This document shows, piece after piece, positions 33,218 to 42,875 of a DNA stretch of 64,000 nucleotides. The notes under the pieces were generated by a model. It was given only the letters and a program-made list of their open reading frames with translations. It searched no databases and was not told where the DNA came from. The stretch is taken from NCBI GenBank assembly GCA_963798705.1, contig CAWCTW010000003.1:310001-374000 (forward strand). Direction: 5' to 3'. The position numbers and the translations under genes are program-made. Origin of the DNA: AC-56 sp963798705. GTDB taxonomy: Bacteria; Actinomycetota; Thermoleophilia; Solirubrobacterales; 70-9. Every line of letters begins with the position of its first letter. Position 1 is the first letter of the stretch.

Positions 33218-33979
33218 ATGCCATCCCGGAAACCGATCTGCGCGGCCAACTGGAAGATGCACAAGACGCGTTCGGAGGCCGCTGCCTTCTTGGACGCCTT
33301 CGTGCCGCTCGCGACCGAGCACCTGGACGACGTGGAGGTCGTCATCTGCCCGTCGTTCACGGCGCTGGCGGTCACCATGGAGCACCTGGCGACGACCAGC
33401 ATTCGCGTCGCCGCTCAGAACATGCACTTCGCGGACAGCGGCGCCTACACGGGCGAGGTTGCGCCGGGCATGCTCGTCGAGATGGACGTCGACGGGGTCA
33501 TCCTCGGCCACTCGGAGCGCCGCCGGCACTTCGGCGAGAGCGACGAGGCGCTGGCTCGCAAGGTGCCGGCCGCGCTGGCGGCCGGCCTGCGGCCGATCCT
33601 GTGCGTGGGCGAGACGCTGGACCAGCGCGAGAGGGCCGAGACGGAGGCCGTCCTCCGGCGCCAGGTCGAGGCCGACCTGGCCGAGGTCGCGGACAGGGAC
33701 CTGGGACGGATCGTGATCGCGTACGAGCCGATCTGGGCGATCGGCACGGGCCGCAACGCCACCCCCGAGCAGGCTGCCGAGGCAATCGCCTTCATCCGCT
33801 CGCTCGTCGCGGGCCGCGACGAGGCGGCGGGCGGCGTCGTCCGGATCCTGTACGGCGGCTCGGTCAAGCCGGAGAACGCGGGCGAGGTCCTGGCGGGCGA
33901 TGACATCGACGGCGCGCTGGTGGGTGGCGCCAGCCTCGATCCGGAGCAATTCGCCGCCGTCACGGCGGCCTGCCGATGA
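33218..33979 (+). CDS. tpiA: Triosephosphate isomerase
   Basis: This 253-aa TIM barrel interconverts dihydroxyacetone phosphate and glyceraldehyde-3-phosphate. The active-site residues are Lys in AANWKMHK, His in LGHSERR and Glu in VIAYEPIWAIG; the phosphate loop YGGSVKPEN is intact. ATG 33218 lies 20 bases after pgk; the longer open frame through pgk is a shadow. It overlaps gpmI by four bases. Confidence 0.97.
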   Translation: MPSRKPICAANWKMHKTRSEAAAFLDAFVPLATEHLDDVEVVICPSFTALAVTMEHLATTSIRVAAQNMHFADSGAYTGEVAPGMLVEMDVDGVILGHSERRRHFGESDEALARKVPAALAAGLRPILCVGETLDQRERAETEAVLRRQVEADLAEVADRDLGRIVIAYEPIWAIGTGRNATPEQAAEAIAFIRSLVAGRDEAAGGVVRILYGGSVKPENAGEVLAGDDIDGALVGGASLDPEQFAAVTAACR

Positions 33980-35511
33980 CCGTTCCCGGGGGGCCTTCCG
34001 AGGTGCCCGTGCCGTCGCTGGCGCTGGTCGTGCTCGATGGCTGGGGGCTCGCCCAGCCCGGGCCCGGCAATGCCATCAGCCAGGCCGCGACCCCCGTGTT
34101 CGACGAGCTCTGGCACGAGTTCGCTCACACCACGCTGTCGGCCAGCGGGCGCGACGTCGGGCTCCCGGACGGTCAGATGGGGAACTCGGAGGTCGGCCAC
34201 CTCAATCTCGGCGCGGGCGCCGTGATCAAGCAGGACCTGACCAGGATCGACGACGCGGTCGCCGACGGCAGCTTCTTCGAGAACCCGGTGCTCAAGGCGG
34301 CATGTGAGGCCGCGCGCTCCGGCCCGCGCGGTCGCCTGCACCTGATGGGCCTGGTCTCCGACGGCGGTGTGCACTCCGGGTGGGAGCACATCGAGGCCTG
34401 CGTGGAGCTCGCCGCGCGCGAAGGGGTTCCCGACCTGGTCGTCCACGCCTTCACCGACGGCCGTGACACGCCGCCCAAGGCCGGCGCCGGCTACCTGGCC
34501 GAGCTCGAGCGGTGGCTGAAGCACGCCGGTCGCATCGGCACCGTCTCCGGCAGGTTCTACGCGATGGACCGCGACCGGCGCTGGGATCGCATCGATGAGG
34601 CCTATGAAGCGATCTGCCACGCGGAGGGGCTCCATTCGAACTCGGCGGTCGAGGCGGTGCGCGAGTCATACGAGCGGGGCGAGACGGACGAGTTCGTTCG
34701 CCCGACCGTGATCGGCGACTACGACGGGATCGCCTCGGGCGACGCCATCCTTCACTTCAACTTCCGACCCGACCGGGCGCGCGAGCTCGTCAGGGCGCTG
34801 GGGGAGCCGGACTTCGAGGAGTTCCCTCGCGGGGTTGCGCCGCAGGTGCATCTCACGACGCTGACGGAATACCAGAAGGGGTGGGTGTATCCGGTGGCGT
34901 TTCCGCCCCAGGTCCCAGAGGTGACGCTGGCACAGGTGATCGCGGGCCACGGGGCCCGCCAGCTGCACGTCGCTGAGACCGAGAAGTACGCTCACGTCAC
35001 CTACTTCTTCAACGGCGGGCGGGAGGAGGAGTGGGAGGGAGAGGAGAGGTGCCTGGTCCCCTCCGTTAGGGACGTGCCCACCTACGACATGCAGCCCGAG
35101 ATGAGCGCCCGCCCCGCTGCCGACGCGTTCCGCGAGCGCTGGAGCCGGGACGGCTTTCGCTTCGGGATCATCAACTTCGCCAACCCGGACATGGTGGGAC
35201 ACACGGGCGACGTTGCCGCCGCGGTCCGGGGGGTCGAGACGGTGGACGGGTGCCTCCGCGACGTGGTCGCCGCCGTCCACGGATCCGGCGGAGCCTGTCT
35301 CCTGACAGCCGACCACGGCAACGCCGACAACATGCTCGAGCCGGACGGCTCCCCCAACACCGCGCACTCCACCAACCCCGTGCCCCTGATCGCCACGGTC
35401 GAGGGGGTCTCCCTCGCCGAGGGACGGTTGGCCGACGTCGCCCCGACGGCGCTGGCCCTGATGGGCATCCAGCAGCCCGCGGCGATGACGGGACGATCGC
35501 TGCTGGGATAG
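33976..35511 (+). CDS. gpmI: 2,3-bisphosphoglycerate-independent phosphoglycerate mutase
   Basis: This 511-aa iPGM of the alkaline-phosphatase superfamily converts 3- to 2-phosphoglycerate using Mn. It shows LVVLDGWG, the nucleophile Ser in GQMGNSEVGHLN, HAFTDGRDTPP, and the metal-site NPDMVGHTGD and TADHGNADNM blocks. The ATG overlaps tpiA by four bases, ending the four-gene glycolytic operon. About 240 bases with no supported gene follow before tgt. Confidence 0.96.
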   Translation: MTVPGGPSEVPVPSLALVVLDGWGLAQPGPGNAISQAATPVFDELWHEFAHTTLSASGRDVGLPDGQMGNSEVGHLNLGAGAVIKQDLTRIDDAVADGSFFENPVLKAACEAARSGPRGRLHLMGLVSDGGVHSGWEHIEACVELAAREGVPDLVVHAFTDGRDTPPKAGAGYLAELERWLKHAGRIGTVSGRFYAMDRDRRWDRIDEAYEAICHAEGLHSNSAVEAVRESYERGETDEFVRPTVIGDYDGIASGDAILHFNFRPDRARELVRALGEPDFEEFPRGVAPQVHLTTLTEYQKGWVYPVAFPPQVPEVTLAQVIAGHGARQLHVAETEKYAHVTYFFNGGREEEWEGEERCLVPSVRDVPTYDMQPEMSARPAADAFRERWSRDGFRFGIINFANPDMVGHTGDVAAAVRGVETVDGCLRDVVAAVHGSGGACLLTADHGNADNMLEPDGSPNTAHSTNPVPLIATVEGVSLAEGRLADVAPTALALMGIQQPAAMTGRSLLG

Positions 35512-35750
35512 CGGAGCCGACCCCGATTTCGATCCGGGCGAATCGGCCCATCGGACGGGGTTCGGCGAGGCAGGGACCACGTCTTGCCTCATGGGAATCC
35601 GCCCCCCTTTGATCGGGTCAAGTCCATCTGCGCCCACCCCCGGGCGTGGATTGGCTCGACCTGGGCTCTCGCCGCCTTCACACGATCGCGCAGCACATCC
35701 GCGGGCGCAGGCGAAGCACGACCAGGCCGGCCGCGTAGGCTTCCGGGCCG

Positions 35751-36959
35751 GTGCGAGCCGACCCGGAACGCCTCCGCTTCGAGATCACCGCGCGGGACGG
35801 AGCCGCCCGAGCGGGGCGGCTCCACACCTCGGCGGGTGTCGTGCACACGCCCGCGTTCATCCCCCTGGCGACGCGGGGGAGCGTGCGGTCGCTGACGGCT
35901 GGCGAGGTGGCCGCGCTGGGTTACGAGATGGTGCTCGGCAACACCTTCCACTTGATGCTGTCGCCTGGCTCCGAGCGCATCTCGAAGCTCGGCGGACTGC
36001 ACCGGTTCATGGGATGGGATCGGGCGATCATCACCGACTCCGGCGGCTTCCAGGTCTTCTCGCTGGCTCACGGATCCGTCGCCGATGAGGTCAAGGGTCG
36101 CAGGGGCACGCGACCGGGCCGGGGGAGCGTGCGGGAGATCGGCGAGGACGGCGTGCGCTTTCGCTCCTACGTGGACGGCTCGGAGCACTTCCTCGGACCC
36201 GAGGAGTCGATGGCGATCCAGGGGCGGCTGGGCTCGGACATCGCCCTCGCCTTCGACGAGTGCACCCCGTACCACGCCGACCGCGACTACACGGCCCGCT
36301 CGACCGAGCGAACGCACCGGTGGCTCGAGCGCTGCCTCGCGTGGCACGGGCGCGAGGGCCCGCCCGGGCAGGCGGTGTTCGGCATCGTGCAGGGAGGCGT
36401 GTACGAGGACCTGCGGCTGGCGTCCGCCGACGTCGTCTCCGAGGCCGCCGTGGACGGCGTGGCGATCGGCGGCACGCTCGGCCGGGACAAGGACGAGATG
36501 CGGGGGGTGGTGGGAATGACGGTCGCGCACCTCCCCGCCGAGGCGCCCCGCCACCTGCTGGGCATCGGCGAGCCGGACGACCTCGCCCACGGCATCGGTC
36601 TCGGGATCGACGTCTTCGACTGCGCCGTCCCCACGCGGCTCGCCCGCCACGGGATGGCCCTGGCGCCCCTGCCGGGCGATCGCTTTCGCTTCGACGTCCG
36701 CAAGGCCCGGTTCGCCGAGGACGAGGGATCGCTCGTGGATGGGTGTCCCTGCGAGACGTGCGCATCCCACACCCGCGCCTACGTCCACTACCTGTCGCGG
36801 ACCGAGGAGCTCACGGGAGTGCGCCTGCTGGTGGTCCACAACCTCGAGTACCTGAAGCGGCTCGTCGACGGCAGTCGCGCCGCCATCGAGGCCGGGTCCT
36901 TCGACGCCTATCGCTACGCGATCCTCGCCGGCTCTCCGCCGTGGGCGGAAGGCGCCTGA
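35751..36959 (+). CDS. tgt: tRNA-guanine transglycosylase
   Basis: This 402-aa Tgt replaces guanine-34 in GUN anticodons with a queuosine precursor. It has the general acid/base Asp in TDSGGFQVFS about residue 91, the nucleophile Asp in FDCAVPTR about 290, and a zinc site CPCETC plus downstream His. No other queuosine genes are in the window. GTG 35751 is the start with natural N-terminal similarity. It is convergent with the protein kinase gene, one base apart. Confidence 0.95.
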   Translation: MRADPERLRFEITARDGAARAGRLHTSAGVVHTPAFIPLATRGSVRSLTAGEVAALGYEMVLGNTFHLMLSPGSERISKLGGLHRFMGWDRAIITDSGGFQVFSLAHGSVADEVKGRRGTRPGRGSVREIGEDGVRFRSYVDGSEHFLGPEESMAIQGRLGSDIALAFDECTPYHADRDYTARSTERTHRWLERCLAWHGREGPPGQAVFGIVQGGVYEDLRLASADVVSEAAVDGVAIGGTLGRDKDEMRGVVGMTVAHLPAEAPRHLLGIGEPDDLAHGIGLGIDVFDCAVPTRLARHGMALAPLPGDRFRFDVRKARFAEDEGSLVDGCPCETCASHTRAYVHYLSRTEELTGVRLLVVHNLEYLKRLVDGSRAAIEAGSFDAYRYAILAGSPPWAEGA

Positions 36960-36960
36960 C

Positions 36961-38199
36961 TCACTGGGTGTGGCTTTGGACGAAGTCCTTGATCGACTCG
37001 ACCTGGTCGTGGACCTCGTTCTTGATCAGCTCACCAGGGCCGGTGTTCTGTCCCGCGTTGGTCGTGATCAGCACGATCGCCGCGATGATCGCCGCCAGGA
37101 TCGCGATCACCAGGAGCAGCCCGATCACCTTGCGGACCCGGCTCGCAGTCGAGGCCTTTGCGGCAGCGGGAGCCGGCGCCGCGGGCCGGGGCCCGGGGGC
37201 GGGGCGCGGTGGGGGAGCGCGGCGCGCCGGGGGGGTCGGGGGCTCTTCGGCCGGCAGCCGACGGGTGGCCTCGGTGGGCGTCCGCGTCATGGCCCGGGTG
37301 GCGGCTTCGCTGTCCGGCAGGGGAGGCTCGATGCCGGTCAGTCCGGTCCGCAGCGCTGCGGCCAGCTCTCGCGCCGTCGTGTAGCGCTGGGCGGGATCGC
37401 CCTCCAGCGATCGCAGGACCGCGGTGGAAAGGGTTTCGGGGACCTCGGAGTCGTAGGAGCTCGGAGCGAGCGGTCGCTCGTTCTCACGGCGGATCGCCAG
37501 CTCGGCGAGGGTGGTGCCCTCCCATGGCAGGCGACCGGTGAGCAGCTGGTAGATGACGACGCCGAGGGCATAGACGTCCGAGGCGGGCGTGGCCTCGTCG
37601 CCCCGCGCCTGCTCCGGCGCGAGATAGGCGGCGGTTCCCACCACGGAGCCGACCTGCGTGAGCCGGGTCTGCTCGGCCGCCCTGGCGATCCCGAAGTCCG
37701 TGAGCTTGATCGTCATCTCGCCCGTCGGCGGGTCCTGGGGCGCCGGCGTGCCCCTGCGGCCGGCGGGGCCGCCGATCACCATCAGGTTCCCGGGCTTGAC
37801 GTCGCGGTGGATGATCCCCTGGCGGTGCGCGTACTCGAGGCCGGCGCAGGACTGCACGCCGATCTCGACCGCCGCCTCGGGGCCGACTCGGCCCCGCGTC
37901 TGAAGCAGCTGCGCCCCGGAGCGCCCTTCGACGTACTCCATGACGATGTAGTGGCGCCCATCGTCGACGCCGGTGTCGTAGACCTGCACGATGTTCGGGT
38001 GGATCAGCTTCGCGACCGCGAGCGCCTCACGGCGGAAGCGCGCGACGAACTTGTCGTCGTCGGAGAGGTGCTCGGCGAGAACCTTGACCGCCACGGTGCG
38101 CTCCAGCACGCGGTCGATCGCCTTGTAGACGGTCGACATGCCGCCCGAGCCCAGTCGATCGCCAAGCTGGTAGCGGCCTGAGATCACGGTCGCGCCCAT
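36961..38199 (-). CDS. Membrane-anchored Ser/Thr protein kinase (PknB type)
   Basis: This 412-aa kinase has the Hanks motifs complete: GSGGMSTVYKA, AVKVL, HRDVKPGN, DFGIA and APEQARG within residues 1-270. A Pro/Ala-rich linker follows, then one membrane helix (VIGLLLVIAILAAIIAAIVL) about residues 360-380, and a short outside tail without PASTA repeats. The ATG sits in TGATG with the stop of the lipoprotein gene, so the two are translationally coupled and the lipoprotein may be its external partner. Confidence 0.93.
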   Translation of the reverse strand: MGATVISGRYQLGDRLGSGGMSTVYKAIDRVLERTVAVKVLAEHLSDDDKFVARFRREALAVAKLIHPNIVQVYDTGVDDGRHYIVMEYVEGRSGAQLLQTRGRVGPEAAVEIGVQSCAGLEYAHRQGIIHRDVKPGNLMVIGGPAGRRGTPAPQDPPTGEMTIKLTDFGIARAAEQTRLTQVGSVVGTAAYLAPEQARGDEATPASDVYALGVVIYQLLTGRLPWEGTTLAELAIRRENERPLAPSSYDSEVPETLSTAVLRSLEGDPAQRYTTARELAAALRTGLTGIEPPLPDSEAATRAMTRTPTEATRRLPAEEPPTPPARRAPPPRPAPGPRPAAPAPAAAKASTASRVRKVIGLLLVIAILAAIIAAIVLITTNAGQNTGPGELIKNEVHDQVESIKDFVQSHTQ

Positions 38200-38825
38200 C
38201 AGCCCGTCCCGCCCCCGGTGCCGCCGGTGCCGGTTCCGCCGCCGGACCCACCGCCGCCGGGGCCGCCACCCGACCCGCCCCCACCCGTATCTCCGCCCCC
38301 GGTCCCGGTGTTGGCGCCTCCTCCTCCGCCCCCGGAAGGGCCGCCGCCGCCGGGGCCGCCCCCTCGGTTGCCGGGGGCAGGCTCCTTGGTCCTCGTCGAG
38401 GTCGTCGTCGAGGTCGTCGAGGTCGTCGAGGTCGTCGTCGAGGTGGGGGCCTCGGGCGTGGTGGTCGGGGTCGTGGGCTCGACGGCCGTCTCCCCGGAGG
38501 CTCCGGTGTCGGGCTCGGGCTTGCACTGGCTGGGGTCGGCGGCGAGCTTCTGCAGGTTTTCGCCGGCAGCCCGCAGCTTCTCCTTGTTCTCCGTACCCAC
38601 CGTGTCCGGGAGCCCGTTCACGGCATCCACGAAGCTCTGGGCACGATCCTGGGCGATCCTGCAGTGACGCTTGTTGATCGCGCTCTCTACGCCGTTCACG
38701 GCATCCTCGAGCCTCTGAGCGTTCTCGGGGGGGATCGTCTTGCTGTCGCTCGACCCGCAGGCCGAGATGGCGACGACCGCCGCCACGGCCGCCAGCGCGC
38801 CCGCCAATCGCTTCTGCCCCGGCAT
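38199..38825 (-). CDS. Lipoprotein with Thr-rich and Gly-rich low-complexity tail
   Basis: This 208-aa protein has lipobox ISAC about residue 22. A small helical domain of about 80 residues contains two Cys (KRHCRIAQ, PSQCKPE) that may form a disulfide. A Thr/Ser run (STTTSTTSTTSTTTST) and a Gly-rich tail that makes up the last quarter follow. The DNA over the Thr run is a short triplet-like microsatellite near 38397-38445. It has no family I recognise. It is coupled to the kinase gene by a one-base stop/start overlap and may be a sensor or substrate of it. Confidence 0.75.
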   Translation of the reverse strand: MPGQKRLAGALAAVAAVVAISACGSSDSKTIPPENAQRLEDAVNGVESAINKRHCRIAQDRAQSFVDAVNGLPDTVGTENKEKLRAAGENLQKLAADPSQCKPEPDTGASGETAVEPTTPTTTPEAPTSTTTSTTSTTSTTTSTRTKEPAPGNRGGGPGGGGPSGGGGGGANTGTGGGDTGGGGSGGGPGGGGSGGGTGTGGTGGGTG

Positions 38826-38869
38826 CGCGGCGAGTCTAGTAAGTGCATCCTCGCGTCCTCCGCGCTCCG

Positions 38870-39637
38870 TCACTGACCCACATAGAGCCGCCGGGCCAGA
38901 TGCTCCGGCAGCTCGGTCGCCTCGATCGCCGCTGCCGCCCGGTCGATCTCGTATTCGACCCGGTGATAGGTGGCCTCCCAGGTGCCCGTGTCCAGCTCGA
39001 GCCACGCCGCCCGGGGGTCGCCGTCGCGGGGCTGGCCGACGCTGCCCGGATTCACGAGCCAGCGGCCCTCGGAGAGGTCGAGGCGGGTGCCGGCGCCGGC
39101 CTGCGCACCGCGCGCGCCTTCCTCGACCTCCAGCGATTGGCCGCGGCGCGGTTGCCGGTTCTGCGCGATCACGAAGAACAGCGCCACGTGCGAGTGTCCG
39201 ATCAGGCTGACCCGCGCCGCCTGGACGGCGATGCACTCCGCCGCCTGGTCCGGCCACAGGACGTACTCCCAGACCGGATCGCGAGGCGATGCGTGGTAGA
39301 GCGCGACGTCCCGGGTCTCGTCGGCTGGATCGAGGCCGCCCAGGAAATCGAGCGTCTCCGAGGAGGCGGTTCCCTGCGTCCAGCGAACGGCGGCGGCCGC
39401 CGCGGGGGAGAAGGATGAGATGTCGAGCTCCCCGAGCACGGCCAGGTCGTGGTTGCCGACCAGGCAGAGGGCGCAACGATCGGCGACGAGGCCGGTGCAC
39501 TCGTCCGGCTGCGCCCCGTAGCCGACCACGTCGCCCAGGCACCAGAGCTCGCTGACGCCACTTCTCTCGACGTCCGCCAGGACCGCTTCGAGGGCAGGCA
39601 GGTTCGCGTGGATGTCGCTCAGGATGGCCAGTCGCAT
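38870..39637 (-). CDS. Calcineurin-like metallophosphoesterase
   Basis: This 255-aa cytoplasmic phosphoesterase has DIHAN, GDVVGYG, GNHD, GHSH and NPGSVGQPRDG in order, the metal ligands of the YfcE/DR1281-like group. It should be a phosphodiesterase; the natural substrate is unknown. It is divergent from argS with only 31 bases between starts, and the lipoprotein-kinase pair follows on the same strand after 44 bases. Confidence 0.92.
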   Translation of the reverse strand: MRLAILSDIHANLPALEAVLADVERSGVSELWCLGDVVGYGAQPDECTGLVADRCALCLVGNHDLAVLGELDISSFSPAAAAAVRWTQGTASSETLDFLGGLDPADETRDVALYHASPRDPVWEYVLWPDQAAECIAVQAARVSLIGHSHVALFFVIAQNRQPRRGQSLEVEEGARGAQAGAGTRLDLSEGRWLVNPGSVGQPRDGDPRAAWLELDTGTWEATYHRVEYEIDRAAAAIEATELPEHLARRLYVGQ

Positions 39638-39668
39638 GAGTAGGCGAGCGGACTATCGTAGGACGGCC

Positions 39669-41342
39669 ATGGCCGACCCGCTGGAAACCCTGCGCGGAAC
39701 CATCCGCAGCGCGGCCGATTCGCTACGCGATGGAAGCGTCGAATCCATCGCGCCGAGCCTCGAACGGCCGCCCAAGCCGGAGCTCGGCGACTACTCGACG
39801 AACGCGGCGATGCTGCTGGCCCCCCTCCTCGGCGAGCGGCCGCGGGAGATCGCCGAGCGCCTGAGCGAGCATCTCGGGGCGCGCCTGGCGGACGCGGTGG
39901 AGCGAGTCGAGGTCGCCGGGCCCGGGTTCGTCAACCTGTTTCTCGGCGACCGCTGGCACCGCGAGAGCGTCGCTGCCCTGCTCGGTGAGGACGGCGGGCT
40001 GGGGGGCGGCGTCGTCGATGAGCCGGAGCGGGTGCTGATCGAGTTCGTCTCCGCCAATCCCACCGGTCCGCTTCACGCGGCCAGCGGGCGCCATGCCGCC
40101 TACGGCGATGCCCTCGCGCGCGTGATGTCGTTCGCGGGGCACGAGGTCCAGCGGGAGTACTACCTCAACGACATGGGCCGGCAGATACTGCGATTCGGCG
40201 AATCCATCGCCTCCCGGATGCGTGGGGACGAACCGCCGGAGGACGGGTACCGCGGCGACTACGTGATCGGTCTCGCCAAGGAGCTCGCGGCGGAGGGCCT
40301 CGACCCGGACGACCCCGACGAGCTCGCGCGGCGAGGGGTCGAGGCGATGCGACAGCGGATCGACGCGACGCTGATCCGCTTCGGGGTTCGCTTCGACACC
40401 TGGTCGTCGGAGCGCTCCGTCTACGAGCGCGGGGGAGTGGACACCGCGATCGAGGCGCTGCGCGAGCGGGGCCACGTCTACGAGAGGGAGGGGGCGGTAT
40501 GGCTGCGAACGACGACGTTCGGGGACGACAAGGACCGGGTGCTCATCCGCTCCGATGGCGAGCCCACGTACTTCGCGCCCGACATCGCCTATCACTACGA
40601 CAAGCTTCAACGGGGAGCTGAGCGCCTGATCAACGTTCTCGGGGCCGACCACCACGGCTACGTGCCGCGCATGCGCGCGGCGCTCGCCGCGCTGGGCAGG
40701 GATCCGGACCGGTTCGAGGCTCAGATCATCCAGATGGTGCACCTGGAGCTCCGTGGCGAGCGGACGCAGATGTCGAAGCGCCACGGAACGTTCGTGACGC
40801 TGGACGAGCTCATCGACGACATCGGCACCGACGCGACGCGCTTCTTCATGCTCCAGCGGAGCCACGAGACGACCGTCGACCTGGACCTCGATCTGGCCAG
40901 AACCCAGTCCCAGGACAACCCGGTCTACTACGTGCAGTACGCGCACGCGCGAATCGCAAGCATCCTCCGCAAGGCTCGCGCCGAGGGGGCCGCTGTCCCC
41001 GGCGAGGACGGCGATGGCGTGGACGAGAGCGCCGTCGCGGCGGCGGCCGCCGCCGAGAAGGCGCTGGCCGCGTCCGCGGAGCCCGCCGAGCGAGCGCTCG
41101 TCCAGCGTCTGCTGGAGCTCCCACTCGAGGTCGGTATCGCCGCCGAGCGCCGGACGCCCCACCGGCTCGCGGCGTTCGCGACCGGTACGGCGGCGGACTT
41201 TCACGCCTTCTACCGCGACTGCCAGGTGGTCGGCGCCCCGGACGGCCTGCAGGACGCCCGGCTGGCGCTCGCCGTGGCGGCCAAGCGCGTGATCGCGCGG
41301 ACGCTCGCGCTGCTCGGAGTCGGCGCGCCGGACCGGATGTGA
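39669..41342 (+). CDS. argS: Arginyl-tRNA synthetase
   Basis: This 557-aa class I synthetase has an N-terminal Add-1 domain, the catalytic core and a C-terminal anticodon-binding DALR domain. The region of the HIGH motif reads SANPTGPLHAASGRHAAYGD, so HIGH is replaced by HAAS. The KMSKS loop is QMSKRHG. Other ArgS blocks (REYYLNDMGRQ, APDIAYHYDK, VLGADHHGY) are intact. ATG 39669 is preferred over ATG 39612. It is convergent with the glycosylphosphotransferase gene, which opens the exopolysaccharide locus. Confidence 0.95.
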   Translation: MADPLETLRGTIRSAADSLRDGSVESIAPSLERPPKPELGDYSTNAAMLLAPLLGERPREIAERLSEHLGARLADAVERVEVAGPGFVNLFLGDRWHRESVAALLGEDGGLGGGVVDEPERVLIEFVSANPTGPLHAASGRHAAYGDALARVMSFAGHEVQREYYLNDMGRQILRFGESIASRMRGDEPPEDGYRGDYVIGLAKELAAEGLDPDDPDELARRGVEAMRQRIDATLIRFGVRFDTWSSERSVYERGGVDTAIEALRERGHVYEREGAVWLRTTTFGDDKDRVLIRSDGEPTYFAPDIAYHYDKLQRGAERLINVLGADHHGYVPRMRAALAALGRDPDRFEAQIIQMVHLELRGERTQMSKRHGTFVTLDELIDDIGTDATRFFMLQRSHETTVDLDLDLARTQSQDNPVYYVQYAHARIASILRKARAEGAAVPGEDGDGVDESAVAAAAAAEKALAASAEPAERALVQRLLELPLEVGIAAERRTPHRLAAFATGTAADFHAFYRDCQVVGAPDGLQDARLALAVAAKRVIARTLALLGVGAPDRM

Positions 41343-41372
41343 GCCACGCAGTGAGAGCGGCTCGGGCGGCCG

Positions 41373-42875
41373 CTACATCCCGCGCCGCTTGAAGACGACC
41401 AACACGGTGCGCAGCATCAGCTTGAGGTCGCCCCAGACGGACCAGTTGGCGATGTAGAGGTAGTCGAGCTTGACCATCTCCTCGAGCGGGATCCGAGACG
41501 CTCCCAGTACCTGCCAGTAGCCGGAGATGCCGGGCGGGACCTCGAGCCGCTCGCGATACCAGCCGCGGATCGCCTTGTCCTCGTCGAGCGGGAGCGGGCG
41601 GGGGCCCACGAGGCTCATGTCCCCGCGGAGGACGTTGATGAGCTGCGGGAGCTCGTCCACGTGGACGCGGCGGATCAGGCGGCCGACCCGGGTGATGCGC
41701 GGGTCGTTGGCGATCTTGAACATGCCCTCGGCCTCGTTCATGTGACGCAGCCGCTCCTTGAGCTCGTCGGCGCCGTCGACCATGCTGCGGAACTTGAGCA
41801 TCGAGAAGGGATTGCCTCGGCGCCCCGCGCGGACCTGCCTGAACAGCACCGGGCCGCGGGAGTCGAGCTTGATCGCGATGGCGATGGCCGCGATCAGCGG
41901 TGCGAGCACGACCAGGGCCAGCGTGGAGAGGATCAGGTCGATGGCACGCTTGACCAGCTGCGAGGACTTGCTGAACTCGAAGCGCTTGACGCCCAGCAGA
42001 GTCATCCCGGTCAGGTAGTCGGCTTCGACCGACGTCCCGGCCATCCGCGACGCCTCGGGGAGCACGCTCACCTTGACGCCATGCGACTTGAGCGCGCGGA
42101 TGATGTACAGGAGCTCGTCCCCGCCGTCGTCGGCGGGTGGGGCGAGCACGACTCGATCGATGGACTTGGAGACGAGGAGCGGCTCGAGATCGGCGAACAC
42201 CGCGGCCTTGCCGCCGTCCCTCGCCACCGGACCGGCGGTCGCAGGGACGTAGCCGATCAGCTCGGCGCGAGTGGACGTCGTGAGGCCCAGCTTCTCCCGG
42301 AACGCCGAGGCTCGCAGCGGATCGCCGATCAGAAGACAGCGCTCCGGCGGAAGGATCCTGGTCGTCGTCCACCGAGCCAGCGATCGCAGGCACACGAGGA
42401 GCAGGAACAGGAGCATCCAGGTGACGAAGGCGGCACCGCGACTGAGGCCGGATGCGATGAAGAGCCCATCGGAGAAGACGAGCAGCAGCGCGCTCAGCGT
42501 TGCGATGCCGAACAGCGCGGGAATCTCGTCGAGCGTGGTCTTGTGGATCAGGTGCTCGTCACGCTCGTAAAGCCCGAGGGCCTTGCAGAGGAGCAGGAAC
42601 AACGGCGGTACCGCGAGGGTGGCCCAGGTGATTCCGCTGCTCGTGAAGAGGAAGGTCGTGCCCACGAGCGCGAGCGAGATCGACACCATGTCGGCCAGCC
42701 CGAGCGCGCGCCGAAACGCCGAGTCGCGCCGGGTGAGCTGGCGCCGGCGCCAGACCAGCCGCGCCTCGGCCGCGGCGGGCGTTGGCTCCGTGCCGGCGAG
42801 GTTGGGTGAGTCCGCGGGAGCGGCTGATGGGCGCTCCACCTGCTCCACAGGAGCCCTCATGGATGTCGGTTCCAC
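41373..42875 (-). CDS. Polyprenyl-phosphate glycosylphosphotransferase (WbaP/CpsE type)
   Basis: This 500-aa enzyme starts the glycan by moving a sugar-1-phosphate to undecaprenyl phosphate. Four N-terminal helices (residues about 60-170) and a Rossmann-like middle domain lead to the transferase domain. That domain has a re-entrant helix after KRAIDLILST, then VLFRQVRAGRRGNPF, MLKFRSM, RVHVDELPQLINVLRGDMS, VGPRPLP and GISGYWQV. GTG 42875 is used; ATG 42860 is close. It reads away from the BY-kinase gene across a 393-base intergenic region. Confidence 0.94.
   Translation of the reverse strand: MEPTSMRAPVEQVERPSAAPADSPNLAGTEPTPAAAEARLVWRRRQLTRRDSAFRRALGLADMVSISLALVGTTFLFTSSGITWATLAVPPLFLLLCKALGLYERDEHLIHKTTLDEIPALFGIATLSALLLVFSDGLFIASGLSRGAAFVTWMLLFLLLVCLRSLARWTTTRILPPERCLLIGDPLRASAFREKLGLTTSTRAELIGYVPATAGPVARDGGKAAVFADLEPLLVSKSIDRVVLAPPADDGGDELLYIIRALKSHGVKVSVLPEASRMAGTSVEADYLTGMTLLGVKRFEFSKSSQLVKRAIDLILSTLALVVLAPLIAAIAIAIKLDSRGPVLFRQVRAGRRGNPFSMLKFRSMVDGADELKERLRHMNEAEGMFKIANDPRITRVGRLIRRVHVDELPQLINVLRGDMSLVGPRPLPLDEDKAIRGWYRERLEVPPGISGYWQVLGASRIPLEEMVKLDYLYIANWSVWGDLKLMLRTVLVVFKRRGM

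Noticed and set aside
35512..35750. Possible small gene or RNA between gpmI and tgt
   Set aside because: Only a weak CCGATT/AATCGG pair and no convincing frame or structure were seen.
38397..38445. Triplet-like microsatellite
   Set aside because: Explained by the Thr/Ser-rich coding run of the lipoprotein, not a separate element.
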